A stretch of DNA of 64,000 nt from Ruegeria sp. ANG-S4 (GCF_000814005.1 NZ_JWLK01000007.1:1-64000), one strand, 5' to 3'; positions 8,248-18,113 are shown, counted from the stretch's first letter. Notes: generated by a model not told the origin, from the letters alone. A program made the numbers and translations.

Positions 8248-8886
8248 TTAACCGGGGGCGTGGGACTGCGGGTGCGCTGCGGCAAACGCAGGGTGATCCG
8301 CGCACGCGGCCTCGACCGACAGAATTCGGGGCATTTCAGATAAATCCACCTGCCAGCGCCGGGCATTGTACATTTGCGGGATCAGACATATGTCCGCCAA
8401 TCCTGGCGACGCCCCGACGGAATAGGGTGCTTGATCAAACCGGCCAAGAAGCGCTTCAAACGCCAAAAGGCCGGGTCGAATGAAATGGCGCATCCAATCG
8501 CCCGGCATGTCACCTTTCCCATCGCTCAGGACCGTTGCGTGGCGCGCGACGGACAGGTTGCAGACCGGATGTACGTCCACCGCAATGCTGTGTGCAAGCG
8601 CCTGCACGGCTGCCCGTTCTGCGGCCGTCTGCGGCAGCAGGTTCAGGTTCCGCGTATGGTCCAGATAATCAAGAATGGCCAGGGATTGCGTCAGTCGCAA
8701 CCCGTCGATTTCGAGGACTGGCACCAACCCCTGCGGATTTCGAGCCAGATGATCGGGTTCTCTCTGTGCCCCTTTCACAAGATCGACAGTAACCGCGCGA
8801 TAGTCGATGCCCGCAAGATTCAGGGCGATGCGCAGGCGGTAACTGGCGGACGACCGCCAATAGTCGTAGAGGACAACATCGGACAT
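8248..8886 (-). CDS. maiA: maleylacetoacetate isomerase (zeta-class GST)
   Basis: A 212-aa zeta-class glutathione transferase. SSASYRLRIAL at residues 12-22 matches the zeta signature with its catalytic serine pair, and NPQGLVPVLEIDG plus the C-terminal helical domain follow. It isomerises maleylacetoacetate to fumarylacetoacetate in tyrosine/homogentisate breakdown, between HmgA and FahA, both encoded in this cluster. It starts seven bases after the DUF2783 gene, so it belongs to the same transcript. Confidence 0.92.
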   Translation of the reverse strand: MSDVVLYDYWRSSASYRLRIALNLAGIDYRAVTVDLVKGAQREPDHLARNPQGLVPVLEIDGLRLTQSLAILDYLDHTRNLNLLPQTAAERAAVQALAHSIAVDVHPVCNLSVARHATVLSDGKGDMPGDWMRHFIRPGLLAFEALLGRFDQAPYSVGASPGLADICLIPQMYNARRWQVDLSEMPRILSVEAACADHPAFAAAHPQSHAPG

Positions 8887-8893
8887 TACAGGG

Positions 8894-9091
8894 TCACTCT
8901 TGCTCTAGCGCAGCGGCGTGCAATGCCTGTCTCAGAACTCCGTTGTCGCCGATATGGTTGGCCAGAACCAGAATCAGACGTGCGTTCAGCGCATCGCTGG
9001 CCTGTTTCTCCAACCCTTCATGCGCGTCAAGAAGATCGGCGTAAAAGTCGTCAGCGTGGTCAAAATTGGGGGAAAGGATCAGGTCGGCCAT
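8894..9091 (-). CDS. DUF2783 small protein
   Basis: A 65-aa acidic, leucine/alanine-rich helical protein with no signal peptide or membrane segment, recognised as DUF2783. It lies five bases after the FAD monooxygenase and seven before maiA. DUF2783 genes recur beside such monooxygenases, so it is probably a small accessory or stabilising subunit, but no function is established. Confidence 0.8.
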   Translation of the reverse strand: MADLILSPNFDHADDFYADLLDAHEGLEKQASDALNARLILVLANHIGDNGVLRQALHAAALEQE

Positions 9092-9096
9092 TATGC

Positions 9097-10707
9097 TTAC
9101 TCCTTACCTGTGGCGCGACGGACAGCCTGCCGGAACGCGTTTTCCTCAAAGGTATCGCGGCGGGCGGCGACGTGCTGATCGGGGCGGATCAGGTAGACCG
9201 CGCTGGTGGCATCGCCGAGATAGCGGCGTTTCAATGCCAGTGACGGGTCGTCCTTGACCGACAATGCAAGCCGCGTGACCTGAACACCGTCCACGTCCAT
9301 CTGGTCTGGTGCATCAGTGTCGATTGTCAGCAGGGTGAACCGATCAGCCAGTTTTGGTAGCAGGTAGCCATCACCCAGCGGGGCATCGGGGCAGGCTGAG
9401 CCCGGTCTGGTCGTGGCAGGGCCATTCAGACCATCTGCCGAGTTCAAGGGTGATCCGTCATAGGTGCAGGGTGTGCTGAGGCGACCGGAATTGACCATTG
9501 GACGCGCGAAATCATAGTGCTCGCTCAGGTCCAGTACAGCGTCACGCATAATGCAGGACATTTCCGATTTGGGTGTGATGAAATCCGTGGACCGTGTCGA
9601 GTTCAGGATATTCTCGTCGGCGCCATGGATGCGCTCGACGTCATAACTGTCCAGCAAGGACTCGGGTGCGGTTCCGTCGAGCACCATCTTGAGTTTCCAA
9701 CACAGGTTGTCCGTGTCCTGCAGACCGGAATTTGCCCCGCGCGCACCGAAGGGGCTGACCTGATGAGCGCTGTCACCGGCAAAGATAACGCGACCATGTC
9801 GGAACTGCTCCATCCGGCGGCATTGGAAGGTGTAAATGCTGACCCATTCCAGTTCAAACTTGACGTCGTCGCCCAGCATCGCCTTGAGGCGCGGGATCAC
9901 GTTTTCGGGGCGCTTTTCACGTTCCTTGTCGATGTCCCAACCCAATTGCAGGTCGATGCGCCAAACGCCGTCGGGCTGCTTGTGCAGCAGCGCGGACTGG
10001 CCTTTGTTGAATGGTGGATCGAACCAGAACCATCTTTCGGTCGGGAAATCAGCCTCCATTCGAACATCGGCGATCAGGAAATTGTCTTCGAACACACGTC
10101 CGACAAAATCCTTGCCCATCATGGTTCGCATCGGGGAATTTGCGCCATCGCACGCGATGACCCAATCCGCCTCGACAATGTACGAGCCCTCTGGCGTTTC
10201 CACTTCAAGCCGGACGTGATCGGGATGGGTGCCGACGGCTTCGACCTTGTTGCGCCCCCGGATTTCGATGGGCGCGCCTTCTGCCTGCAAGTCGCGGATT
10301 CGGTCGACCAGGTACTCTTCCAGATAGTATTGCTGCAGGTTGATAAAGGCCGGGCGTTGATCGCCCGCCTCGGGTTGCAAGTCGAATTCATAGACCTTTC
10401 GGTCATCAAAAAATACTTTTCCCTTGTTCCAAAGAACGCCCTTGTCGACCATCGGCTGTCCGCAGCCGAGACGATCCAAAATCTCAAGCGGGCGTTTGGC
10501 AAAGCAAATTGCGCGACTGCCGAAACTGACCTTGTCGTTGTCGTCCAGCACCACAACCTCGACGCCTTGTTGGGCGAGATCAATGGCTGCGGCCAGTCCG
10601 ACCGGCCCCGCGCCAACAACGATAACCTTGTGACGCACCGGAGCCGGAGCGGATTGGTCCGGGTTGGATTGATAGGCGTATAGCGGAACTTCGAAGATCT
10701 TGTTCAC
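9097..10707 (-). CDS. FAD-dependent aromatic-ring monooxygenase (MhpA/PheA-like)
   Basis: A 536-aa class A flavoprotein hydroxylase. The dinucleotide motif VVGAGPVGLAAA is at about 30-41, the DG motif at 187-188 (ACDGANSPMR), and the FAD ribityl motif GRVIFAGDSAHQVSPFGARG at about 305-323. Related enzymes hydroxylate phenols such as 3-(3-hydroxyphenyl)propionate using NAD(P)H. In this operon it could feed a hydroxylated phenylacetate into homogentisate. It lies 134 bp beyond the MBL gene and is followed at once by DUF2783. The substrate is not readable from sequence. Confidence 0.85.
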   Translation of the reverse strand: MNKIFEVPLYAYQSNPDQSAPAPVRHKVIVVGAGPVGLAAAIDLAQQGVEVVVLDDNDKVSFGSRAICFAKRPLEILDRLGCGQPMVDKGVLWNKGKVFFDDRKVYEFDLQPEAGDQRPAFINLQQYYLEEYLVDRIRDLQAEGAPIEIRGRNKVEAVGTHPDHVRLEVETPEGSYIVEADWVIACDGANSPMRTMMGKDFVGRVFEDNFLIADVRMEADFPTERWFWFDPPFNKGQSALLHKQPDGVWRIDLQLGWDIDKEREKRPENVIPRLKAMLGDDVKFELEWVSIYTFQCRRMEQFRHGRVIFAGDSAHQVSPFGARGANSGLQDTDNLCWKLKMVLDGTAPESLLDSYDVERIHGADENILNSTRSTDFITPKSEMSCIMRDAVLDLSEHYDFARPMVNSGRLSTPCTYDGSPLNSADGLNGPATTRPGSACPDAPLGDGYLLPKLADRFTLLTIDTDAPDQMDVDGVQVTRLALSVKDDPSLALKRRYLGDATSAVYLIRPDQHVAARRDTFEENAFRQAVRRATGKE

Positions 10708-10841
10708 AGGCTCTCTCCCCTTCTCTGGCGCGCAGGCGCGTAGCAGACGGTCTCTGGCGTCAGTCGCCAGATGTTCCTGGCTATTCTCTCACTGTCTGTC
10801 ACGAACCGATACGATCTGGATCAAATTTGGGCGGGCGCGTC

Positions 10842-11792
10842 TCAGCCCTGCAGGGCCTCCCACATCTCCAGATCGCGTTGGGCGGTCCAGATTCGGGGCG
10901 TGTCGATACCGCGTGCTTCGTCATAGGCGCGCGCCACGTTGAAGGGCAGGCAGTGTTCATAAATCGCATAGTCTGCGAATTTCGGATCACATTCGGCACG
11001 CACGGCGTCCCATGCTTCTTTCAGGCTGCCGCCACGCGCGGCGACCTTTGCCGCCGGGCGATAGGTGCTGGACACAAAGTCGCGGGTGTTTTCGATCGCG
11101 GCGTTGACCATATCCTTGCCAACCAGCGCATCACCCCGGCCCGGCGCGATGGCGTCGACATCAAACCACTTGATCTGATCCAGCGTATCACCCCAGTCAC
11201 TGAAATGACCGTCGCCGCAATAGCAGGCCGAGTGGTACTCGACGATATCGCCGGTAAACATCACGTTCTGATCCGGCACATGGATCACGATATCGCCAGC
11301 GGTGTGGGCGCGGCCCAGATGCATCAGGTCAACCCGGCGATTGCCGAGATAAACGGTCATCGTGTCGCTGAAGGTCGTCGTGGGCCATGTCAGACCAGGG
11401 ATGCTCTCATGCCCTTCGAATAGGCGGGGGAAGCGTTGGAATTCGCTGTCCCAGTCCTCTTTCCCACGTTCGACAACCATGGCGCGCGCCATGTCGGACA
11501 TCAGGATTTGCTGTGCCCCAAAGGCGCTGGCGCCCAACACGCGCACCGCGTGATAGTGCGTCAGCGCGACATGCGTGATCGGTTTGTCCGTCACCGAGCG
11601 GACGCATTCGATCACCTTGTTGGCCAGACGCGGGGTGGCCTGCGCCTCGACAATCATCACGCTGTCATCACCGATGATGACGCCTGAATTCGGATCACCT
11701 TCGGCAGTGAATGCATACAGCCCTTCGCCCACCTCGGTGAACGAAATCTTCTTTTCTGACATGTCCCCCTGGGACGCAAAAGCCTTAGCCAT
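10842..11792 (-). CDS. MBL-fold protein with incomplete second metal site
   Basis: A 316-aa metallo-beta-lactamase-fold protein. The usual HxHxDH motif reads HYHAVR: H79 and H81 are present, but V83 and R84 replace the Asp and His of the second metal site. H163 (RAHTAGD) and D182 (FTGD) are kept, while the final histidine position reads PGRG (R219). It could hold one metal, or none. AAGGAA eight bases before the ATG supports the start. It follows fahA by 15 bases in the homogentisate operon, so an accessory hydrolase role in aromatic catabolism is likely, but the reaction is unknown. Confidence 0.85.
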   Translation of the reverse strand: MAKAFASQGDMSEKKISFTEVGEGLYAFTAEGDPNSGVIIGDDSVMIVEAQATPRLANKVIECVRSVTDKPITHVALTHYHAVRVLGASAFGAQQILMSDMARAMVVERGKEDWDSEFQRFPRLFEGHESIPGLTWPTTTFSDTMTVYLGNRRVDLMHLGRAHTAGDIVIHVPDQNVMFTGDIVEYHSACYCGDGHFSDWGDTLDQIKWFDVDAIAPGRGDALVGKDMVNAAIENTRDFVSSTYRPAAKVAARGGSLKEAWDAVRAECDPKFADYAIYEHCLPFNVARAYDEARGIDTPRIWTAQRDLEMWEALQG

Positions 11793-11806
11793 TTTCTTTG
11801 AGTTCC

Positions 11807-13063
11807 TTATCGTGCGTAGGGGTTTTCAAGAGCGGGAAGAACAGTGCCCGTGCAATCGCCGAAGCCGATGGTATAACCATCGCCCTTGGCGGCACCGGTC
11901 AGGGTCAGGGTGTCACCGTCCTCTATAAAGCTGCGGGTTTCACCCGTGTCCAGCGTCAGCGGCTCCTTGCCGCCCCAGCTCAGTTCAAGCAGCGAACCAC
12001 GCTCCGGTTTTGTCGGGCCGGAGATCGTGCCGGACCCCAGCAGATCGCCGGTATTCATCGGGCAGCCTGACGTGGTGTGATGCGCCAGTTGCTGCGCCGC
12101 TGAATAATACATCTGGTTGTAGTTGGTGCTGGCGATGCGCGTTGGGATCTGACCCTCGGGGGCCATCGTCACCGACAGGTCGATGTCATACAGCATCGGG
12201 CCGCAATCCTTCAGGTGATCCAGCAGTTCGAATTCGCGTGCAGGCGTGTCGCAGCGGAACGGTTCCAGCGCAGCCTTGGTCACGATCCACGGGCTGATCG
12301 ATGTCGCGGTCGCCTTAGCCTGAAACGGGCCAAGTGGCTGGTATTCCCACGCCTGAATATCCCGCGCCGACCAGTCGTTCAGCAGGACATAGCCAAAGAT
12401 GTTGTCATCCGCTTCCTGAACCGAGATCGGACCGTCCGAGGCGGTGCCGACAATCGCGCCCATCTCAAGCTCGATGTCAAAGCGGCGGCTGGGCAAAAAG
12501 GCTGGCACCTCCTGATCGGGGGATTTCAACTGACCCCACGGACGGCGAATGTCGGTGCCCGAGACCACCACGGACGAGGCACGGCCATTGTACCCGATGG
12601 GAATGTGCAACCAGTTCGGCGGCAACGCATTTTCCGGGCCACGGAACATGGTGCCCACGTTGAAGGCGTGGTTCTTGCCCGCATAGAAATCGGTGTATTC
12701 GCTGACGGCAAACGGCATGTGCATCTCTGCGGCCTCTTGCGGGACGAGAATCCCTTCGACCTTATGCTGCGCGTCAGACCCTTCGGCCAGAAGCGCCGTC
12801 AGCCGGTCGCGCAGCGCCGCCCAGACGGCGGGGCCTTCTTCCATCAGCGGGTTCCAGAACGGCAGGTCAAACAGCGGCTCGTCCGACAGCGCGATCAACC
12901 CGTCCGCCTCGGCGGCGGTGACATCGAGGATCATGTCGCCGATCGCCACGCCGCAGCGGGGATCGGTTCCCTCGGTCGAGAACACACCATAGGGCAGGTT
13001 GTTCAGCGGAAACGGGTGGTCGGCGGAATTGGCCGATGCGACCCATGATTTCATCAAAGGCAT
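11807..13063 (-). CDS. fahA: fumarylacetoacetase
   Basis: A 418-aa full-length FAH with the N-terminal SH3-like domain and the C-terminal catalytic fold. DFYAGKNHAFNVGTMFRG and LNDWSARDIQAWEYQPLGPF are typical metal/active-site segments. It hydrolyses fumarylacetoacetate to fumarate and acetoacetate, the last step after HmgA and MaiA. AAGGAC precedes the ATG. It lies 26 bp after the lysE-type gene. Confidence 0.95.
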   Translation of the reverse strand: MPLMKSWVASANSADHPFPLNNLPYGVFSTEGTDPRCGVAIGDMILDVTAAEADGLIALSDEPLFDLPFWNPLMEEGPAVWAALRDRLTALLAEGSDAQHKVEGILVPQEAAEMHMPFAVSEYTDFYAGKNHAFNVGTMFRGPENALPPNWLHIPIGYNGRASSVVVSGTDIRRPWGQLKSPDQEVPAFLPSRRFDIELEMGAIVGTASDGPISVQEADDNIFGYVLLNDWSARDIQAWEYQPLGPFQAKATATSISPWIVTKAALEPFRCDTPAREFELLDHLKDCGPMLYDIDLSVTMAPEGQIPTRIASTNYNQMYYSAAQQLAHHTTSGCPMNTGDLLGSGTISGPTKPERGSLLELSWGGKEPLTLDTGETRSFIEDGDTLTLTGAAKGDGYTIGFGDCTGTVLPALENPYAR

Positions 13064-13089
13064 ATGATGTCCTTATGTCATTCGTTCAG

Positions 13090-13713
13090 TTACGAGGCGG
13101 TCCGCAGGGATTTGAACCCAAGCAGCACCGCCGCCAAGATCATGAAGCTGCCCCCGATCCGGTCGAGCCAGAGCTTTGCCGGACCTTGCAGGCGCCGCGC
13201 CAGCCAGCTGGCGCTGCCGCCGTAAGCGGTCAGAAACAGCCCGTCGATGATCAGATAGGTGGCAGAGAGCGCGGCGAATTGCGGCCAGAACGGCAGCGCA
13301 CCATCGATGAACAGCGGGAAAAGCGCCGCGAAAAACACCACCGCTTTGGGATTCGCGGCGGAAGTGACGAAACCCTGCATCCACAGGGTCTTGCGGCTGG
13401 CGCGCGGCGCTGTTTCAGAGGCAGAGGCACGCGCTTTCAGAATTTGCTTGAGACCCAGAAACACCAGATAGGCAACGCCGAGCCACTTGATCACGGTCAG
13501 GGCGGTCCCCGATGCGGCGAGGATTGCCGCAAGCCCCAGCCCGGCGGCCAGCATTTGCAGGAAATTGGCGGTCAGGTCACCCGCCGCCGTGAACATCCCG
13601 CGCAGCAGCCCGTTGGTTGCAGAGTTTGACAACATCAGCAACTGGCTGGGTCCGGGCGTGCTCATCAGCAGAAGCACCGTCGCCACATAGGTTATCCAGG
13701 TCTCAAAGCTCAT
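13090..13713 (-). CDS. LysE/RhtB family exporter
   Basis: A 207-aa membrane protein with about six hydrophobic segments and the LysE-family pattern: an N-terminal [14 protein letters not shown] motif in the first helix region and a central [18 protein letters not shown]. Such proteins export amino acids or related metabolites. Its start overlaps the hmgA stop by four bases, which couples it to tyrosine/homogentisate catabolism; export of an amino acid or toxic intermediate is plausible but unproven. Confidence 0.88.
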   Translation of the reverse strand: MSFETWITYVATVLLLMSTPGPSQLLMLSNSATNGLLRGMFTAAGDLTANFLQMLAAGLGLAAILAASGTALTVIKWLGVAYLVFLGLKQILKARASASETAPRASRKTLWMQGFVTSAANPKAVVFFAALFPLFIDGALPFWPQFAALSATYLIIDGLFLTAYGGSASWLARRLQGPAKLWLDRIGGSFMILAAVLLGFKSLRTAS

Positions 13714-15065
13714 TTCTTGCCCGGTGTCCCGTCGAATTTCTTTTCGATATCCGTCCAGCAGTCGATGTAGTCGTCCTGCAGCGGAGCCTCGTTTGCGGCG
13801 AACGCGGTCAGGTGCTGCGGGAACCGGGTTTCGAACATGAACGACATGGTATTGTCCAACTTGTCCGGGCCAAGGTTCGAATTCGACGCTTTCTCGAACG
13901 CTTCCTTGTCGGGCCCGTGCGGGATCATCATGTTGTGCAGGCTCATGCCGCCGGGGACAAAGCCCTGAGGTTTCGCATCATATTGACCATAAATATTGCC
14001 CATCATCTCGGACATGATGTTCTTGTGATACCAGGGCGGGCGGAACGTGTCTTCCATCACCATCCAGCGTTCGCGGAACAGCACAAAATCGATATTGGCC
14101 GTGCCCGGCTGGCCCGAGGGTGCTGTCAGAACGGTGAAGATTGACGGGTCGGGATGGTCGAACAGGATAGCCCCGACCGGGCAGTAGTTTCTGAGGTCAT
14201 ATTTGTAGGGCGCGTAATTTCCGTGCCACGCGACAACATCCAGCGGGCTTTGACCGATTTGCGTCTTGTGGAACTGCCCGCACCATTTGATTGTGACCGT
14301 CGAAGATACTTCGCGATCCTCAAACGCCGCGACGGGTGCCTTGAAGTCGCGCGGGTTGGCCATGCAATTCGCGCCAATCGGACCGCGGCCTGGCAGTTCG
14401 AATTTCTGGCCATAGTTTTCGCAAACAAAGCCCCGTGCCGGCCCTTCCAGAACCTCGACGCGATAAAGCAGACCGCGTGGCAGAATGGCGATCTCCTTGG
14501 GCTCAAGGTCAATGATCCCCAGTTCCGTCGCAAACCGAAGACGACCTTCCTGAGGCACCACTAGCAGTTCAGAGTCGGCAGAGAAGAAGTAATCATTCTC
14601 CATTGTCTCAGTCACCAGATAGATATGACTGGCCATACCGACTTGCGTGTTGACGTCCCCGGCGGTGGTCATTGTTCGCATACCAGTCAGCCATGTAAGG
14701 CCCTCATCCGAATGCGGCACCGGGCTCCAGCGATACTGACCCAGCGAGATGACGTCGGGATCGACGCACGGGGCCGATTTCCAATACGGCACATTGATTT
14801 TCTCGTACCGGTGCGAGTGTTTGACGGAAGGCCGGATGCGATAGCACCATGTCCGTTCGGGCGGGTTGGCGGTAAACGCCGTACCGCTCAGCTGCTCGCC
14901 GTAAAGGCCATAGTTGCATTTCTGGGGGCTGTTCATCCCCTGTGGCAGGGCATCGGGCAGGGCTTCGGTTTCGAAGTCGTTGCCAAAGCCGGGCATGTAA
15001 CCGGAATGGGTTCCCACAGGCGTTGCGGCCTGGGTCAAGTGATGCGGATCGGTCGGGCGATTCAT
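13710..15065 (-). CDS. hmgA: homogentisate 1,2-dioxygenase
   Basis: A 451-aa homogentisate dioxygenase. The iron ligands H347 and E353 ([11 protein letters not shown]) and H383 (IPHGPD) have the same spacing as in the human enzyme. It opens the homogentisate ring to maleylacetoacetate. AGGA upstream of the ATG at 15065 supports this start rather than an earlier in-frame codon at 15128, which would run over the MarR gene. It is the first gene of the operon, divergent from marR. Confidence 0.96.
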   Translation of the reverse strand: MNRPTDPHHLTQAATPVGTHSGYMPGFGNDFETEALPDALPQGMNSPQKCNYGLYGEQLSGTAFTANPPERTWCYRIRPSVKHSHRYEKINVPYWKSAPCVDPDVISLGQYRWSPVPHSDEGLTWLTGMRTMTTAGDVNTQVGMASHIYLVTETMENDYFFSADSELLVVPQEGRLRFATELGIIDLEPKEIAILPRGLLYRVEVLEGPARGFVCENYGQKFELPGRGPIGANCMANPRDFKAPVAAFEDREVSSTVTIKWCGQFHKTQIGQSPLDVVAWHGNYAPYKYDLRNYCPVGAILFDHPDPSIFTVLTAPSGQPGTANIDFVLFRERWMVMEDTFRPPWYHKNIMSEMMGNIYGQYDAKPQGFVPGGMSLHNMMIPHGPDKEAFEKASNSNLGPDKLDNTMSFMFETRFPQHLTAFAANEAPLQDDYIDCWTDIEKKFDGTPGKK

Positions 15066-15097
15066 GGCGCAGTCCTTTCTTTCCACTTGTCGGATAA

Positions 15098-15115
15098 TAG
15101 TTGTTTTTGTAACTA
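15098..15115. promoter_or_regulatory. candidate MarR operator in the hmgA promoter
   Basis: An inverted repeat TAGTT-N8-AACTA lies in the 56-bp space between divergent hmgA and marR. MarR dimers typically bind palindromes of about this size over their own divergent promoter, so one site could control both directions. Confidence 0.5.
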
Positions 15116-15121
15116 ACAAGG

Positions 15122-15574
15122 ATGACAAACCCTGAAAACGATGAAAAAGATGAATTTGATCTGCGGAATTTCCTGCCGTTTCTTTTGAATCAGGCAGCCG
15201 AAGAAAGTTCGTTAGAGTTTCAACAGGTCTACAAGAATCGGTATGGGATGCTGCGCACCGAGTGGCGTGTGCTGTTTCATCTCGGAAATTACGGCGAGAT
15301 GACCGCCAAGGATATTGGCCAACGTGCCAAGATTCACAAAACGAAAATCAGCCGTGCCGTCGCAAAGCTGGAGCAGCGGCGGTTTCTGAAACGTATTCGC
15401 GACGAAGAGGATCGACGCGTCGAACGGCTTTCTCTGACGCAGGCGGGTCACTCTTCCTATCGTGAATTGCGCGAAATCGCACAAAGCTATGACGCGAAAC
15501 TGGCGGCTCAATTCACGTCGGGCGAGGTTGCCTTGCTACGGATGATGCTTCGAAGGTTGGCGGGCATGGATTGA
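15122..15574 (+). CDS. MarR-family regulator, likely controlling the homogentisate operon
   Basis: A 150-aa winged-helix protein with MarR features: the recognition region [22 protein letters not shown] and the wing [15 protein letters not shown] at about 97-111. It is divergent from hmgA with only 56 bp between, so it probably represses the catabolic operon until an aromatic intermediate binds. The ATG directly abuts AAGG, too close for a normal ribosome site, and a stop codon just upstream rules out an earlier start, so translation may be weak or leaderless. Confidence 0.88.
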   Translation: MTNPENDEKDEFDLRNFLPFLLNQAAEESSLEFQQVYKNRYGMLRTEWRVLFHLGNYGEMTAKDIGQRAKIHKTKISRAVAKLEQRRFLKRIRDEEDRRVERLSLTQAGHSSYRELREIAQSYDAKLAAQFTSGEVALLRMMLRRLAGMD

Positions 15575-15637
15575 CCACTGGTATTTGCCCACAAGAAGCC
15601 CCAGATGGTTCGTTGAACGGTACAGGGAATTGACGCA

Positions 15638-16885
15638 ATGGCCACGGACCCCAACGCGGCGAAATCGTATGAGCTTGTCGAGTGGCTGGTGACGCGCGGT
15701 CTGGAAGGCGCGAGCGAACAGGAACTGCTGGATGGTTATTGTCACAAGCTGCTGGACCTAGATGTCCCGCTGATGCGCTTTCATGCTGCGCATCCTGCCT
15801 TGCATCCAGCCTACGGCGGAACCGGCTACAGTTGGTACACCGGGCGCGGTGGTGAATTTGAAACCTTTGACTATACCGAGACCCCAAGCGAGCAATGGCG
15901 GCAAAGCCCGCTTTACGCGATTTTGAACGAAGGCCTTGACGAGATCCGGGAACGGATGGTCGATCAGAATACGGCCAGCCGCTTCCCGCTGCTCAACGAT
16001 CTGCGTGAAATCGGTGCGACCGAATATTACGCGACCGGGGTGAGTTTTGACACGCACGCCGGGCAGGAGCGTTACGAGGCACACCAACCAATCAATGGTG
16101 TGTTGTTGTCCTGGACGACGGACAGCATGGACGGTTTTGGCGAAGATGACATGTCGCTGATAAAGATGGCCCTGCCGCACCTCGGGCTTGCATTGAAATC
16201 AGCGTCCAGCGCAACCGTCGCGCGGGACCTGATGCGGGTTTATCTGGGGCGTGACGCGGGTCAACGGGTTTTGTCCGGAGAAATCCGCCGCGGGTCGTTG
16301 CAGCAGATCGACGCGGTGATCTGGAACTTTGATCTGGAAGGATTCACCGGCCTGTCCGAAGAATTGCCGGGCAATGAGATCATCGACATGTTGAACGACT
16401 ATCTGGCGGTCGCGGTGGATGTCGTTCACAAATTCGATGGCAGCATCCTGAAATTCATGGGTGACGGGTTGATGGCGATTTTCGACGTGGGCGAGATTGA
16501 CGCGGATGCCCGTGCTGCTCTGAACGCGGTAGCAGAGTTGCAAAACAAGATGGCCACGCTGAACGATCATCGGGCTGCGAAAGGGCAACGTGTCACGAAC
16601 TACACCCTCGCCCTGCATGCCGGAGAAATCCTTTATGGCAATATCGGCGCCGAAAGCCGTCTGGATTTTACGGTTATTGGTCCAGCCGTAAATCAGGCCG
16701 CCCGGATTGCTGGGATGCACCGTTCCTTGGATCAGCGCATATTGCTGTCAGACGATGTGGCCCGCGCAGCCCAGCCCTGCGCGCACGATCTTGTGTCAGT
16801 GGGGCGATACATGCTGCGCGGTGTGGCAGAGCCAAAGGAACTGTTTACCCTGTACGCCAACGGCAAGCCCGCCGGCGGAGGTTGA
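15638..16885 (+). CDS. class III adenylate/guanylate cyclase
   Basis: A 415-aa protein. The first ~200 residues form a sensor-like region without membrane segments. The catalytic domain spans about 220-395: metal aspartates D232 (FDLEGFT) and D276 (KFMGDG), K272, and N352/R356 in VNQAAR. The base-selecting position usually held by Asp or Thr (IGDxVN) is P349 here, so nucleotide specificity is uncertain. It makes cAMP or cGMP in the cytoplasm. The N-terminal region resembles a domain found before cyclases in this group, but I cannot name its ligand. Confidence 0.85.
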   Translation: MATDPNAAKSYELVEWLVTRGLEGASEQELLDGYCHKLLDLDVPLMRFHAAHPALHPAYGGTGYSWYTGRGGEFETFDYTETPSEQWRQSPLYAILNEGLDEIRERMVDQNTASRFPLLNDLREIGATEYYATGVSFDTHAGQERYEAHQPINGVLLSWTTDSMDGFGEDDMSLIKMALPHLGLALKSASSATVARDLMRVYLGRDAGQRVLSGEIRRGSLQQIDAVIWNFDLEGFTGLSEELPGNEIIDMLNDYLAVAVDVVHKFDGSILKFMGDGLMAIFDVGEIDADARAALNAVAELQNKMATLNDHRAAKGQRVTNYTLALHAGEILYGNIGAESRLDFTVIGPAVNQAARIAGMHRSLDQRILLSDDVARAAQPCAHDLVSVGRYMLRGVAEPKELFTLYANGKPAGGG

Positions 16886-16931
16886 CCCGTTCGCCCGCAG
16901 TCAAAGCTGGGCTGAGGTGGCGCGAAGCCTC

Positions 16932-18113
16932 TCAAGCCGATTGCCGCGCTTTCATTTCGTCCAGATCCTGAAAAACCTGGGTTGCCTCGGTGTTTTCCGC
17001 CAGTGCGCGATGCAAGTAGGCGTTTTGGGTTTCCGGGGCCAATCCATTGGTCGGGGGGTCACGATCAAGGTTGGTCGGGAAGGAATAGCCTTCGGCCGTT
17101 GCTGCGATGGCGGCTGAAATTTCACCGGCACTTAGTGCGTTTTCGGCCTTGGCACGGACGATGTGGGGATAGACAAGCTTGCACATTGCCAGTCTGTCGA
17201 TGTTCTCCATGGCGCATCCAAAGGCCGAAGATACCTGCAACAGGTTTGCCATGCGATGGATATCTTTGGTCGTGTTCGCACCCGCCGCGTGAAACAGCGC
17301 CGGGTTGAAAAAGACGACGTCTCCTTTTCCAAGAGCAATCTGGACGCACCGTTCTTCAAACAGCTCTCGGAAATCGTCACGCCGCCACGCCGCATATCCC
17401 GGTCTGTAGGCCTGAGAAAACGGCAGCAGTTTTGTCGGGCCGCTGTCGACCGGCATATCGCAATGCGCAATCGCACCTTGCAAAGTCAGGGCTGGTGAAA
17501 GGTCGTGAACATGTGCCGGGTAGCGCGCACTGATATCTGCCGTCTGAAAACCAAGATGGTAGTCCCGATGGGCCTGTTGCGCGGCCCCGCCAGGGTGAAC
17601 AAGGTTCACCTGCGCCGTCATTTGGTAATTCGGTCCAAGCCATGCCTCGCAAGCAGCTGCGATCGGCACATTCGCGAAGTAGCGAACAAAAACCTCTGGG
17701 TCCGCTTCGCACAGCTTTTGCAGAGAATTCCAGATCCGATCATTGGCACCCGATGCGGCAAAATGGTCGGCACCAGCCTTGGCGGCCTGTTTTTCTGCGG
17801 CGATAATCTCCTCGTAGATTGCAGTTGCTTGATCAAGAACGGCCTTATCCGAATATGCACCGCGAATTGCGATCACGCCGGGGCCCGATCTCAGGACCTG
17901 TGCCCATTCGCTTAAGACCTTGGGGCGGTTATCGGGATCGTTCAGCAGGGGTAATACGCGCGGGGTCTCGTAGATCGGGACATTTTTCTTGATCTCTGCC
18001 GCATATGGAACCGAGGCCGGTGAAATCACCTGGCTAATCAGGCTGCGGAATTCTTCCAGATCGCAAGCAGCTTCGTCGTAGTACCCGGTCGCGGTGTCAA
18101 CGATACCGTCCAT
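16932..18113 (-). CDS. phytanoyl-CoA dioxygenase (PhyH) family protein
   Basis: A 393-aa Fe(II)/2-oxoglutarate-dependent dioxygenase-like protein. HRDYHLGF supplies H182 and D184, and FFNPALFHAAGANTTKD supplies H275, with R287 placed to bind 2-oxoglutarate. The ATG at 18113 has GGAGG seven bases upstream and is preferred over a TTG one codon earlier. It is convergent with the cyclase. PhyH relatives hydroxylate varied small molecules; the substrate here is unknown. Confidence 0.8.
   Translation of the reverse strand: MDGIVDTATGYYDEAACDLEEFRSLISQVISPASVPYAAEIKKNVPIYETPRVLPLLNDPDNRPKVLSEWAQVLRSGPGVIAIRGAYSDKAVLDQATAIYEEIIAAEKQAAKAGADHFAASGANDRIWNSLQKLCEADPEVFVRYFANVPIAAACEAWLGPNYQMTAQVNLVHPGGAAQQAHRDYHLGFQTADISARYPAHVHDLSPALTLQGAIAHCDMPVDSGPTKLLPFSQAYRPGYAAWRRDDFRELFEERCVQIALGKGDVVFFNPALFHAAGANTTKDIHRMANLLQVSSAFGCAMENIDRLAMCKLVYPHIVRAKAENALSAGEISAAIAATAEGYSFPTNLDRDPPTNGLAPETQNAYLHRALAENTEATQVFQDLDEMKARQSA

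Noticed and set aside
8374..9243. Plus-strand open frame opposite maiA, DUF2783 and the monooxygenase end
   Set aside because: Contains no known motif and runs through three well-supported genes.
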